64,000 nt of DNA from Hymenobacter psychrophilus (lineage in GTDB: Bacteria > Bacteroidota > Bacteroidia > Cytophagales > Hymenobacteraceae), in the NCBI RefSeq assembly GCF_900107135.1, contig NZ_FNOV01000002.1:372001-436000 (forward strand). The letters are read 5' to 3'. Below the pieces are notes generated by a model, which saw only the letters and a program-made list of their open reading frames with translations, searched no databases and was not told the origin of the DNA. Made by a program: the position numbers and the translations under genes. Below, in pieces: positions 1-7,084 of this stretch (its first letter is position 1; the number at the start of each line of letters is the position of its first letter).

Positions 1-695
1 CCACTACCACCTCGGCGCTGGCAGCCCTGGGCGGACTGGCCCTGGTGCTGCTCGTGCCCGATGGCCCCCACCGCCGCCCCGGCCAGCGCCTGCGCCCCGC
101 CGCGCTGCTGGCCGGCTTCCGCGAGCCGCAGTTTCGGGCCGCGGCCTTCGGCTACTTCGGCCACATGTGGGAGCTGTACACGTTCTGGGCCTTCGTGCCG
201 GCGGTGCTCACGGCCTTTAACGCCGCACGGCCGGCCGAGGCGGCGCTGCCGGTGTCGCTGCTCTCGTTCGGTATTATTGGGGGGGGCAGCCTGGCCTGCG
301 TGGGGGCGGGCCTGCTGGCGCAGCGGCGCGGGGCCCGGCCGGTGGCGGCGGGGGCGCTGGCGTTGTCGGGGCTGTGCTGTCTGGGGTCGCCGCTGGTGCT
401 GGGCAGCGCTTCGGCGCCGCTGCTGCTGGCGTTTCTGGGGTTCTGGGGGCTGGTGGTAGTGGCCGACTCGCCCCTGTTCTCGACGCTGGTAGCCCGGCAC
501 GCCCCGGCCCCCACCCGCGCCACGGCCCTCACGCTGGTTACCTGCCTGGGCTTCGCCCTCACCATCGTCAGCATCCAGCTCACGAGCCTGCTCGCCCGCT
601 CCCTCGATCCGCGCTACCTGTTTCTGCCGCTGGCCATCGGTCCGGCGCTGGGGTTGTGGGCGTTGTTTGGGCGGAGGCGGGACTTGGCTGCGTGA
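1..695 (+). CDS. MFS transporter, C-terminal part (5' end outside window)
   Basis: The frame is open from the first bases of the window, so this is the C-terminal part of a longer gene. The visible part, about 230 residues, is very hydrophobic with about six membrane segments separated by short basic loops (for example QRRGARP), as in the second half of a 12-helix major facilitator superfamily permease. It ends in a short basic tail (FGRRRDLAA). It would sit in the inner membrane. The substrate cannot be read from this fragment. A GTG at 45 is an internal valine, not the true start. GC content is high like the rest of the window, in sharp contrast to the next gene. Confidence 0.75.
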   Translation, partial: TTTSALAALGGLALVLLVPDGPHRRPGQRLRPAALLAGFREPQFRAAAFGYFGHMWELYTFWAFVPAVLTAFNAARPAEAALPVSLLSFGIIGGGSLACVGAGLLAQRRGARPVAAGALALSGLCCLGSPLVLGSASAPLLLAFLGFWGLVVVADSPLFSTLVARHAPAPTRATALTLVTCLGFALTIVSIQLTSLLARSLDPRYLFLPLAIGPALGLWALFGRRRDLAA

Positions 696-846
696 AGCAT
701 CGATAGTGCCCACGTCACTAAGAAGCATTCTTTATCTTGTGCGTATCTGGATATAGTACCTAGCTTCGCATATCATCTAAGTTGCACAACCAGTAAGCCT
801 TATTGTAATTTGGGCGACATAATTGACAGAAATACGAAATAGAGTT

Positions 847-1812
847 ATGATCAATAGCGATGTAAAAGTTTTGCGCAGAAACACCTTAGAAGTTCACTAC
901 TTCTTTAATGATGACACACACACGATGGACGCTGTGGTTCAAAACAGGTGTGAATATGAACTTCTTGGGATTGCCAAAGAAGTTGCTTCTATGTTCGGTG
1001 TTGCAATCTATATCGAAACAGAACCTTTAGCGGATGGTGGACTGAAGAGATGGTTCAGCCTTATATCTAAAGAGGAAGACAAAAAGGCAAATATTACAAC
1101 TGCCTTATTGACAGCACTAATAATGGCTATAGTCGTCAATCCTTTAAGTAAATTGACGGATAAATCAATAGAAAATATATTTGAAGACAGTGAAGTAAAA
1201 GAACTTGAAAAGGAAAAATTAAAACTTGAAGTAGAGAAACTAAAACAAGATACTTATATTATCAATCATAAACTCGAAGAAAATAATATTATAAAAAAGA
1301 AAAAATCAAACTTTTATGAATCTTTAGATAAATATCCTAAAATAAAAGCAGTTTCTTTTACAGTAGATACTCAAAAAACAAGAGAGGTCATAATTAAAAA
1401 GAAAATGTTTAACGAGTTTATCCTCGTAAGCAATGATATAGATCCAATTGAAATCGAAGATACTAGCATAGAAATCATTTCACCAGTCCTAAAAAAAGGC
1501 AACTACAAGTGGATGGGAATATATAACGGGATTCCCACTGCGTTCAATATGAAATCTAACGAATTTAAATCTTTAGTACAAACCGGCGCTATTCAATTTA
1601 AAAATGGATCAACTATAAACTGCTCTTTATACATAAACAAGAAAATTGATAATCAAGGACATGAGAAAGTAACTAGTTATGACATAATGAGAGTTAATAG
1701 TTATTTTGAAAACAATAAACCTGTAGAAACACCAGAGGGCAAACAACATAGAAGAGCAAAGGCGGCAGACAAGCAACAACTCAATCTATTTGCAATCAAC
1801 GATAATAATTAA
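847..1812 (+). CDS. AT-rich orphan protein with membrane segment and coiled coil, function unknown
   Basis: Predicted protein of 321 residues (ATG at 847; an in-frame TTG at 823 would add eight). I do not recognise a named domain. In order: an N-terminal mixed region of about 85 residues; one hydrophobic segment (ITTALLTALIMAIVV, about residues 90-105); a charged Lys/Glu-rich coiled coil (about 120-165); a beta-rich C-terminal region (about 170-300) ending in a basic linker and QLNLF close to the C-terminus. QLNLF resembles the QL[SD]LF sliding-clamp-binding motif (inference). The gene is strongly AT-rich with AT-ending codons, unlike all its neighbours, so it looks acquired. A -7-like TAATTTG lies at about 806-812, which favours the ATG over the TTG. 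No mobility gene lies beside it. Single acquired genes like this are often defence or mobile cargo, but nothing here proves that. Confidence 0.7.
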   Translation: MINSDVKVLRRNTLEVHYFFNDDTHTMDAVVQNRCEYELLGIAKEVASMFGVAIYIETEPLADGGLKRWFSLISKEEDKKANITTALLTALIMAIVVNPLSKLTDKSIENIFEDSEVKELEKEKLKLEVEKLKQDTYIINHKLEENNIIKKKKSNFYESLDKYPKIKAVSFTVDTQKTREVIIKKKMFNEFILVSNDIDPIEIEDTSIEIISPVLKKGNYKWMGIYNGIPTAFNMKSNEFKSLVQTGAIQFKNGSTINCSLYINKKIDNQGHEKVTSYDIMRVNSYFENNKPVETPEGKQHRRAKAADKQQLNLFAINDNN

Positions 1813-1828
1813 CCAAATTTCACCACAC

Positions 1829-1866
1829 AAAAGCGCCCCGAAACCTCACGGTTCTGGGGCGTTTTG
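1829..1866 (+). terminator. Rho-independent terminator
   Basis: GCGCCCCGAAACC pairs with GGTTCTGGGGCGTTTT across a four-base loop. The A-rich left flank and T-rich right flank make it work in either direction. It sits just after the AT-rich gene and separates it from the convergent minus-strand genes. Confidence 0.75.
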
Positions 1867-1886
1867 CGTTACGTCAGCGGCATCAG

Positions 1887-1968
1887 TTACAGCAGCTTAT
1901 CAAGCATGATGGGCAGGTCGCGGACGCGCTTGCCTGTGGCGTGGAAAACGGCGTTGGCAACGGCGGCC
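1887..1968 (-). pseudogene. 3'-end remnant of a second aldehyde oxidase large-subunit gene
   Basis: Read on the minus strand this encodes the last 26 residues plus stop codon of a PaoC-like subunit (core HATGKRVRDLPIMLDKLL). It matches the intact gene end at 2595-2676 with six base differences. Five are synonymous and the sixth is Ile to Val. This pattern means the copy diverged while still under protein-level selection, so it is better explained as the tail of a former paralogous gene than as a recent local duplication that decayed. The rest of that gene is absent: homology stops 14 bases before the stop codon of the small gene at 1983. Confidence 0.7.
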
Positions 1969-1982
1969 GGCGAAGCGCTAGG

Positions 1983-2324
1983 TTATTTGGGCAGCGAGGT
2001 GCTGGCGGCGGTGAGGGCCTGGCCGAGTTGGCGCAGCTTGCGGCTGACATCTTCGGCCACGTCTTCGTCGGCGGCTTTGGTGGTCAGCTGGCCCAGGGCG
2101 TCGAGCGTGTGGGCGATGTTGGCGCTGTCGTTGGTGCTGATGTAGTCTTTCAGGTTCTTCAGCTCCAGCGCAATTTCGCCCTGGGAACCGGGGCCGGTGA
2201 GGTCGAGCTGGCCAATCCAGCTGTCAATCTGGTTGGTGGCGGGGGCAGCGGTGAGGTCGCCGGTAACGGCTTTGATAGCATCATTGAGCGCCTCGCTCGC
2301 GGCGTAGGAAGTTGAATCTGACAT
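1983..2324 (-). CDS. Small conserved-type hypothetical protein
   Basis: Protein of 113 residues starting MSDSTSYAASEALNDAI. It has no signal peptide or membrane segment and is rich in Ala, Leu, Asp and Thr. Predicted to be almost all alpha-helical with amphipathic heptads, so a small helical-bundle cytoplasmic protein is likely. I do not recognise a family. It lies between the intact aldehyde oxidase gene upstream and the remnant of a second one downstream, so it is flanked by direct copies of the same 82-bp gene tail. A hairpin at 2413-2450 separates it from the aldehyde oxidase operon, so it is probably transcribed on its own. GC content is normal for the window. Confidence 0.6.
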   Translation of the reverse strand: MSDSTSYAASEALNDAIKAVTGDLTAAPATNQIDSWIGQLDLTGPGSQGEIALELKNLKDYISTNDSANIAHTLDALGQLTTKAADEDVAEDVSRKLRQLGQALTAASTSLPK

Positions 2325-2412
2325 AGCGAATTAAGTTGGTGGAACCCTTGGGTTTACTGTTGCCAGCGCGGAAAGGTTAGGCAGCGTGGCTCGTTCTGCC
2401 CGAATACAACAA

Positions 2413-2450
2413 TAAGCCGCCCCGCGACCATTCGGTTGCGGGGCGGCTTA
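2413..2450 (-). terminator. Terminator hairpin after aldehyde oxidoreductase operon
   Basis: A 13-bp perfect stem (TAAGCCGCCCCGC with its complement) around a 12-base loop, about 145 bases beyond the stop of the minus-strand operon. The minus-strand 3' flank is T-rich (TTATTGTTGTATT) but not a clean T run. Confidence 0.55.
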
Positions 2451-2594
2451 GTATCAGAGCCTATATTGTTGTGGACAAGCTGTTTGCTTGGAATTCAGTA
2501 GTCGAAGTTGTGTAGAAACTTCTAAGCCTCTGCCTTACCTGAATGCCGTTGGAAGAGCTAACAGCTGATGGCTTCAAGCTACTAGCTAAACCAC

Positions 2595-4826
2595 TTACAG
2601 CAGCTTGTCGAGCATGATGGGCAGGTCGCGGACGCGCTTGCCGGTTGCGTGGAAGACGGCGTTGGCAATGGCGGCCGTGACGCCGAGCATGCCGACTTCA
2701 CCAATGCCCTTCACGCCGAGCGGGTTCACGATGTCGTCGTCTTCGTGGACGAAGATGGCGTCGATGTGGGGAATGTCAGCGTTGACGGGGATGTGGTACT
2801 CGGCGAAGTTGTGGTTCACGTAACGGCCGAACTTATGATCCATGATGGTTTCCTCCATCAGGGCCATACCCAGGCCCCAAATCACCGAGCCCAGCACCTG
2901 CGAGCGGGCCGTTTTCTGGTTGAGGATGCGGCCAGCGGCCACGGCACTCACTACCCGGGTTACTTTTATGGTACCCAGATCCTCATCTACCTCCACCTCG
3001 GCGAAAGCCACGTTGTGGGAGTGCATGGAGTAACCCTGCTGCTTGGCCATGTTGGGCGTGGCCGAGCTATCGGCTTCGAGCTGGGTTTCGCCGCTGGCCT
3101 GCAGCACGTCGCGCAACACCACGGCCTGGTCGTGGTCGAGGCGCAGGCGCAACTGGCCATTCACGAACTCCACCTCGTCGAACTTCGCGCCTTTCAGCGG
3201 CGAGTCGTCCTGCTTCTGAGCCAGCTTGAGGATTTTCTCGCCCAGTGCGTCGCAGGCGTTTTTCACGGCCGTGCCCACCGAGGCGGCAGTCCAGGAGCCG
3301 CCCTGGATGGGGGCTTCGGGCTGGTCGGTGTCGCCCAGCTCGAACGTCACGGCTTCGAGGGGCAAGCCCAGCGTTTCGGCCGCAATCTGGGTCATGATGG
3401 TGTAGGTGCCGGTACCATTTTCGCCGGTGCCGCTGCGCACCGTCAGGTGGCCGTCGGCCGAAATCAGGGCCTTGGCGGCCGATTTATTCTGGGTGGCATC
3501 CCAGACGCCGCCGCCCATGCCCATGCCCACCAGCTTGCCGTTGGCGCGCATCGAGCGGGGCTCCTGGGTACGCTTTTCCCAACCGAATTTGGCCGCGCCC
3601 TGCTGGTAGCACTCGCGTAGCTTCTTGCTCGAAAAGGGCTTGTCCACGTTCTGGTCGCGGTCGGCGTAGTTGCGCAGCCGGAATTCGAGCGGGTCGAGGC
3701 CGGCGGCGTAGGCCATTTCGTCCATGGCCACCTCCAGGCCCACATTTCCCGAGGCCGCGCCCGGCGCCCGCATATCCTGGGGCGAGTAAATGTCGAGCTT
3801 GGCCAGCTCGTAGCCCAGCTTCACATTGTCGCACTGGTAGAGCATGCCCGACCAGTTAACGATGTTCTCGGTGTAGTCCTCGAACTGGGAGGTTTCGTGG
3901 AGGGCGTGGTGCTGCAAGGCGGCCAGCGTGCCGTCGGGGTTGGTACCCATCTTCACCACCTGCAGGGTATTGGGCCGGTGGCCGATGCTGAACATCTGCT
4001 GGCGCGTAAGCGTGACGCGCACCGAGCGCTTGAGCTCCAGCGCGGCCAGTACGCCCATAAACACCGAGTACTGGGGCCGCAGCCCCGAGCCGAAGCCGCC
4101 GCCCATAAACTGGTTCACCACCCGCACGTCGTCCTTGCCCAGCCCGAACACGCCCATCAGGTAGTTCTTGACGTTGAACACGCCCTGGGTTTTATCGTAG
4201 GCCGTTATCTGGCCGTCGCCGCGCCACTCCACGGTGGTCGTGAACAGCTCCATGGGGTTGTGGTGCTGAGCCCCGTGGGCGTATTCGGCCTCCATCTGGT
4301 GGGTGGCGTTTACCCAGGCTTTGTCGGGGTTGCCCCGGGGTGGCGGTGGCGGCTGGAAGCCGGTTTTGCCTTTGCCAGGCACAAAGCCTTCGGCCCGCTT
4401 GGTTTCGAGGTTGGTTTCGTGCGCTTCCTGCTCGTAATCGATGCGCAGCAGGGCGGCGGCGTAGCGGGCCAGCTCGAAGGTATCGGCCACTACCAGGGCC
4501 ACGGGCTGCTGGTTGAAGGTGATGTCGGGCTCGTGCAGGGGCCGGAAGGGCGAGCCGCCGGGCGCAATCTGGTCCTTGTAGCTCTTATCGAACCAAGCAA
4601 GGTGAGGCACGTTATCGTGCGAGAACACCTCCAGTACGCCCGGCAGCGCCCGCACCTCGTCGGCGTGGATGGCGACTATTTTGCCCTTGGCGATGGGGCT
4701 GCTCACTACGTAGCCGTAGGCCAGATTGGGCACGTTGAATTCGCCCGAGTAGTGCGCCGTACCCGATACTTTTAGCGGCCCGTCTACGCGGTTCGGGCCT
4801 TTACCGATATGGTTGGTCTGGCTCAT
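2595..4826 (-). CDS. paoC: Aldehyde oxidoreductase, molybdenum-binding subunit (PaoC/XdhA-like)
   Basis: Large subunit of a xanthine oxidase-family molybdoenzyme, 743 residues, close to the length of E. coli PaoC. It has the N-terminal aldehyde oxidase hammerhead domain (HYSGEFNVPNLAYGYVVSSP, residues about 25-140) followed by the molybdenum cofactor-binding domain. Visible family motifs include QFMGGGFGSG (cofactor loop), DMRAPGAASGNVGLEVAMDE and the C-terminal KGIGEVGMLG, whose Glu (residue 710) is the conserved catalytic base. The expected reaction is oxidation of an aldehyde, often aromatic, to the acid. It is the last gene of a three-gene minus-strand operon with the FAD/4Fe-4S and 2Fe-2S subunits, which together form an alpha-beta-gamma enzyme. 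No PaoD/XdhC cofactor-insertion chaperone is encoded next to it. The 3' end is duplicated at 1887-1968. Confidence 0.9.
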   Translation of the reverse strand: MSQTNHIGKGPNRVDGPLKVSGTAHYSGEFNVPNLAYGYVVSSPIAKGKIVAIHADEVRALPGVLEVFSHDNVPHLAWFDKSYKDQIAPGGSPFRPLHEPDITFNQQPVALVVADTFELARYAAALLRIDYEQEAHETNLETKRAEGFVPGKGKTGFQPPPPPRGNPDKAWVNATHQMEAEYAHGAQHHNPMELFTTTVEWRGDGQITAYDKTQGVFNVKNYLMGVFGLGKDDVRVVNQFMGGGFGSGLRPQYSVFMGVLAALELKRSVRVTLTRQQMFSIGHRPNTLQVVKMGTNPDGTLAALQHHALHETSQFEDYTENIVNWSGMLYQCDNVKLGYELAKLDIYSPQDMRAPGAASGNVGLEVAMDEMAYAAGLDPLEFRLRNYADRDQNVDKPFSSKKLRECYQQGAAKFGWEKRTQEPRSMRANGKLVGMGMGGGVWDATQNKSAAKALISADGHLTVRSGTGENGTGTYTIMTQIAAETLGLPLEAVTFELGDTDQPEAPIQGGSWTAASVGTAVKNACDALGEKILKLAQKQDDSPLKGAKFDEVEFVNGQLRLRLDHDQAVVLRDVLQASGETQLEADSSATPNMAKQQGYSMHSHNVAFAEVEVDEDLGTIKVTRVVSAVAAGRILNQKTARSQVLGSVIWGLGMALMEETIMDHKFGRYVNHNFAEYHIPVNADIPHIDAIFVHEDDDIVNPLGVKGIGEVGMLGVTAAIANAVFHATGKRVRDLPIMLDKLL

Positions 4827-4864
4827 GGTTTGGAGTTTGTAGCTGTTTGACGGCTTTGTAATAG

Positions 4865-4981
4865 CGATGTAGGGGCGGGGCTTGTCTCCGCCTGCCGTTC
4901 AACGGTCCGGGTCTGAATCGTTGAACGGCTCGGCGTTGAATCTTTCAACGGCGGGCGGGGGCAAGCCCCGCCCCTACATCG
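4865..4981. repeat. Palindromic intergenic element, GATGTAGGGGCGGGGCTT family
   Basis: A perfect 20-bp terminal inverted repeat (4865-4884 and 4962-4981) encloses smaller inverted repeats of a TTCAACG core. The same outer arm recurs at 37241-37259. It lies inside the aldehyde oxidoreductase operon, between the second and third genes, so it would form a stem-loop in the polycistronic mRNA. Confidence 0.8.
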
Positions 4982-5054
4982 TTCTGCATGGCACGAAGCT
5001 GGCCGGGTCGTTCCGGCGGCTCCGTTCAAAGGCGGATGGAATGACCGGCTGCCC

Positions 5055-6074
5055 CTATTGGCCGCCCAAATACATGTCGCCGGCCTGCTGCTGGCCTTCG
5101 GCAGCCTGCTTGAGGGCCCGCACGATGGCCCGGCGGGCCAGCTCAATTTTGAAGTCGTTGGAGCCCTGGCCCACGGCGTTGGCCACCACGTGGGCGGCCA
5201 CGCGGCCGAAGGTTTCGGCAGTGGCGGGCTGCCCCTTGAGCAGGTCTTCGGCCGATTGGTCGCGCCAGGGCTTGTGGGCCACCCCGCCCAGGGCCAGGCG
5301 GGCCTCCTTTATAGTGTCGCCGTCCATTTCCAGGCCCACGGCCACGCTCACCAGCGCAAAAGCATAGGAGTGCCGGTCGCGGAGCTTGAGGTAGGCGAAG
5401 TTTTTGGCAAAGCCTTTTTCCGGCAAATCGAGCGAAGTGATTAACTCGCCTTCAGCCAGGGTATTGTCGAACTCGGGTTGGTCGCCGGGCAGGCGGTGAA
5501 AATCCTCGAAGGCGATGGTCCGCTCGCCATTGGGGCCGCTCACGCGCACGGTGGGCGCGAGGGCCGCCAGGGCCACGCACATATCCGAGGGGTGGGTGGC
5601 AATGCAGGCCTCACTGGTGCCCAGAATGCCGCATACCCGGTTGTAGCCTCCGATGGCCGAGCAGCCCGAGCCGGGCTCGCGCTTGTTGCAGGGCGTGGCC
5701 ACGTCGTAGAAGTAGTAACAGCGGGTGCGCTGCATGAGGTTGCCGCCGTTGGTGGCCGCGTTGCGCAACTGGGGCGAGGCCCCGGCCAGAATGGCCTGGT
5801 TCAGCAGCGGATACCGCTTCTTAACGTCTTCGTTCCAGGCCGTATCGGAGTTGGTGGCCGTGGCCCCCAGGCGCAGTCCGCCGTCGGGCAAATCTTCAAT
5901 TTTGGAAAGCGGCAGCTTGGCCACATTAACCAGATGCGCGGGTTGCTCCACGTTCATCTTCATCAGGTCGATGAGGTTGGTACCGCCGCCAATGTAGGCC
6001 GAGGCCACATGGCCGGCCTTGTCGCGCACCGCGTCGGCGACGTCGGTGGCGCGGGAGTAGGTAAAGGGATGCAT
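5055..6074 (-). CDS. paoB: Aldehyde oxidoreductase, FAD-binding subunit with extra Fe-S insertion (PaoB-like)
   Basis: FAD-binding subunit, 339 residues. The N-terminal half has the FAD motif AYIGGGTNLIDLMK (about 26-40) and NAATNGGNLMQRTRCYYF (105-122). The C-terminal half is a CO dehydrogenase flavoprotein-type domain. Between them is a Cys-rich insertion with C119, C129, C138, C148 and C157, including PCNKREPGSGCSAIGG and CIATHPSDM. This insertion is the mark of the PaoB / 4-hydroxybenzoyl-CoA reductase beta group, which carries an additional 4Fe-4S cluster; four of these five cysteines should be the ligands. It passes electrons between the 2Fe-2S and molybdenum subunits and an external acceptor. 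The middle gene of the operon, it is separated from its neighbours by 78 and 228 bp, both gaps holding inverted repeats. Confidence 0.9.
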   Translation of the reverse strand: MHPFTYSRATDVADAVRDKAGHVASAYIGGGTNLIDLMKMNVEQPAHLVNVAKLPLSKIEDLPDGGLRLGATATNSDTAWNEDVKKRYPLLNQAILAGASPQLRNAATNGGNLMQRTRCYYFYDVATPCNKREPGSGCSAIGGYNRVCGILGTSEACIATHPSDMCVALAALAPTVRVSGPNGERTIAFEDFHRLPGDQPEFDNTLAEGELITSLDLPEKGFAKNFAYLKLRDRHSYAFALVSVAVGLEMDGDTIKEARLALGGVAHKPWRDQSAEDLLKGQPATAETFGRVAAHVVANAVGQGSNDFKIELARRAIVRALKQAAEGQQQAGDMYLGGQ

Positions 6075-6079
6075 GGTGT

Positions 6080-6155
6080 TAGAGCTTAGAAGTTAGCGCT
6101 TAGTGCTTGGCACATTCAATCTGTAATCGTTGAGTCAATCAGGTTCTAAGCTCTA
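6080..6155. repeat. Inverted repeat, AGAGCTTAGAA family
   Basis: TAGAGCTTAGAA (6080-6091) is inverted at 6144-6155 (TTCTAAGCTCTA). The right arm includes the stop codon of the 2Fe-2S subunit gene. A longer relative sits at 45880-45962. Confidence 0.6.
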
Positions 6156-6689
6156 TGCTCCAACATCTGAGCTCTCTTTATCAACGACTTCCTTCACCGC
6201 GTCCAGAATGCCCACGTAGGCGCCGCAACGGCAGAGGTTGCCGCTCATCAACTCCTTTATTTCGGCTTCGGAGTGGGCGCGTCCTTCGTTGAGCAGGCCC
6301 TGGGCCGAACAGATCTGGCCGGGCGTGCAGTAGCCGCACTGGAAGGCGTCGTGGTCGACGAAGGCCTGTTGCAACGGGCTCAGGTTTTCGGGGGTGCCCA
6401 GGCCCTCAATGGTCGTAATGTCATCGTCTTCGTGCATCACGGCCAGCGTGAGGCAGCTGTTGATGCGGAGGCCGTTCACGAGCACCGTGCAGGCGCCGCA
6501 CTGACCATGGTCGCAGCCCTTTTTAGTGCCCGTGAGGTGGGCGTACTCGCGCAGCGCGTCGAGCAGGCTGGTCCAGGGGGCGAGTTGCAGGGTGCGGGTT
6601 TCGCCGTTGATGTGCAGGCGAACCGGGCCAGTAGGCACCGGGGCCGGCACGCCCCCAGTATAAGGGGTGCTGGTAAGTGGTTGCGACAT
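6153..6689 (-). CDS. paoA: Aldehyde oxidoreductase, 2Fe-2S subunit (PaoA-like), no Tat signal
   Basis: Small iron-sulfur subunit of 178 residues. The N-terminal plant-ferredoxin-like 2Fe-2S domain has C59, C64, C67 and C79 (GCDHGQCGACTVLVNG...SC). The C-terminal four-helix 2Fe-2S domain has C118, C121, C153 and C155 (CGYCTPGQ and NLCRCGAY). All eight ligands are present. I chose the ATG at 6689 (MSQPLTSTPYTGG). The frame is open upstream to 6839, but that extension has no family similarity and no twin-arginine motif. E. coli PaoA carries a Tat signal, so unlike that enzyme this one is predicted to stay in the cytoplasm. It is the first gene of the operon. Confidence 0.9.
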   Translation of the reverse strand: MSQPLTSTPYTGGVPAPVPTGPVRLHINGETRTLQLAPWTSLLDALREYAHLTGTKKGCDHGQCGACTVLVNGLRINSCLTLAVMHEDDDITTIEGLGTPENLSPLQQAFVDHDAFQCGYCTPGQICSAQGLLNEGRAHSEAEIKELMSGNLCRCGAYVGILDAVKEVVDKESSDVGA

Positions 6690-6861
6690 AAATAGGGCTG
6701 TGGTGGTGAAGGAGAAAGACGCCTGATGCCGCCGGCATGTTGCCGGCAGGCACCTTTTCTGTACGCCCGCAACGGCTACAGCGTTATGATTCGCGCCATG
6801 TTTTTTTGGCTCTAAAACCAACAAAGCGGTCAACCGCACTTTATATAGCAGGTCTGGCCCC

Positions 6862-7084
6862 GCGAAACACCGCTGGCTTCTACTTCTGATAGCACTTTGC
6901 GGCTCCTCCCCTTCCCTGGCTACGCCTGCAGTGCAAGTGCGTCTGTAAGTCGACCCGGTAACTCACTCCTTCACCTGCCGCTACCGCCTCACCCTACCCG
7001 CCTCCGATACGCCGTTGGTGGTGCGGCTGAGCCGGAGTAGCCGCTTTGAGCTGCAACCGATACCAGATTGGAACCGGATTGCTA
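6862..7084 (+). pseudogene. N-terminal fragment of a decayed secreted protein gene
   Basis: In one plus-strand frame there is a convincing signal peptide (KHRWLLLLIALC then a Pro/Ser/Ala cleavage region). An in-frame TAA follows at 6946-6948, then VDPVTHSFTCRYRLTLPASD and further beta-rich sequence to about 7084, where it runs into the 3' end of the convergent serine hydrolase gene. The usual start codon is missing (GCG where Met is expected). A signal peptide, an in-frame stop, a lost start and a truncated end together suggest the dead 5' end of an exported protein gene. The domain resembles the N-terminal beta region of exported peptidases or transglutaminases, but the family call is weak. 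Confidence 0.5.

Noticed and set aside
2597..2680. Attachment-site-like direct repeat from an integrated element (with 1887-1968)
   Set aside because: The two copies differ mostly at silent sites and no integrase or recombinase lies between. A lost paralog explains it better.
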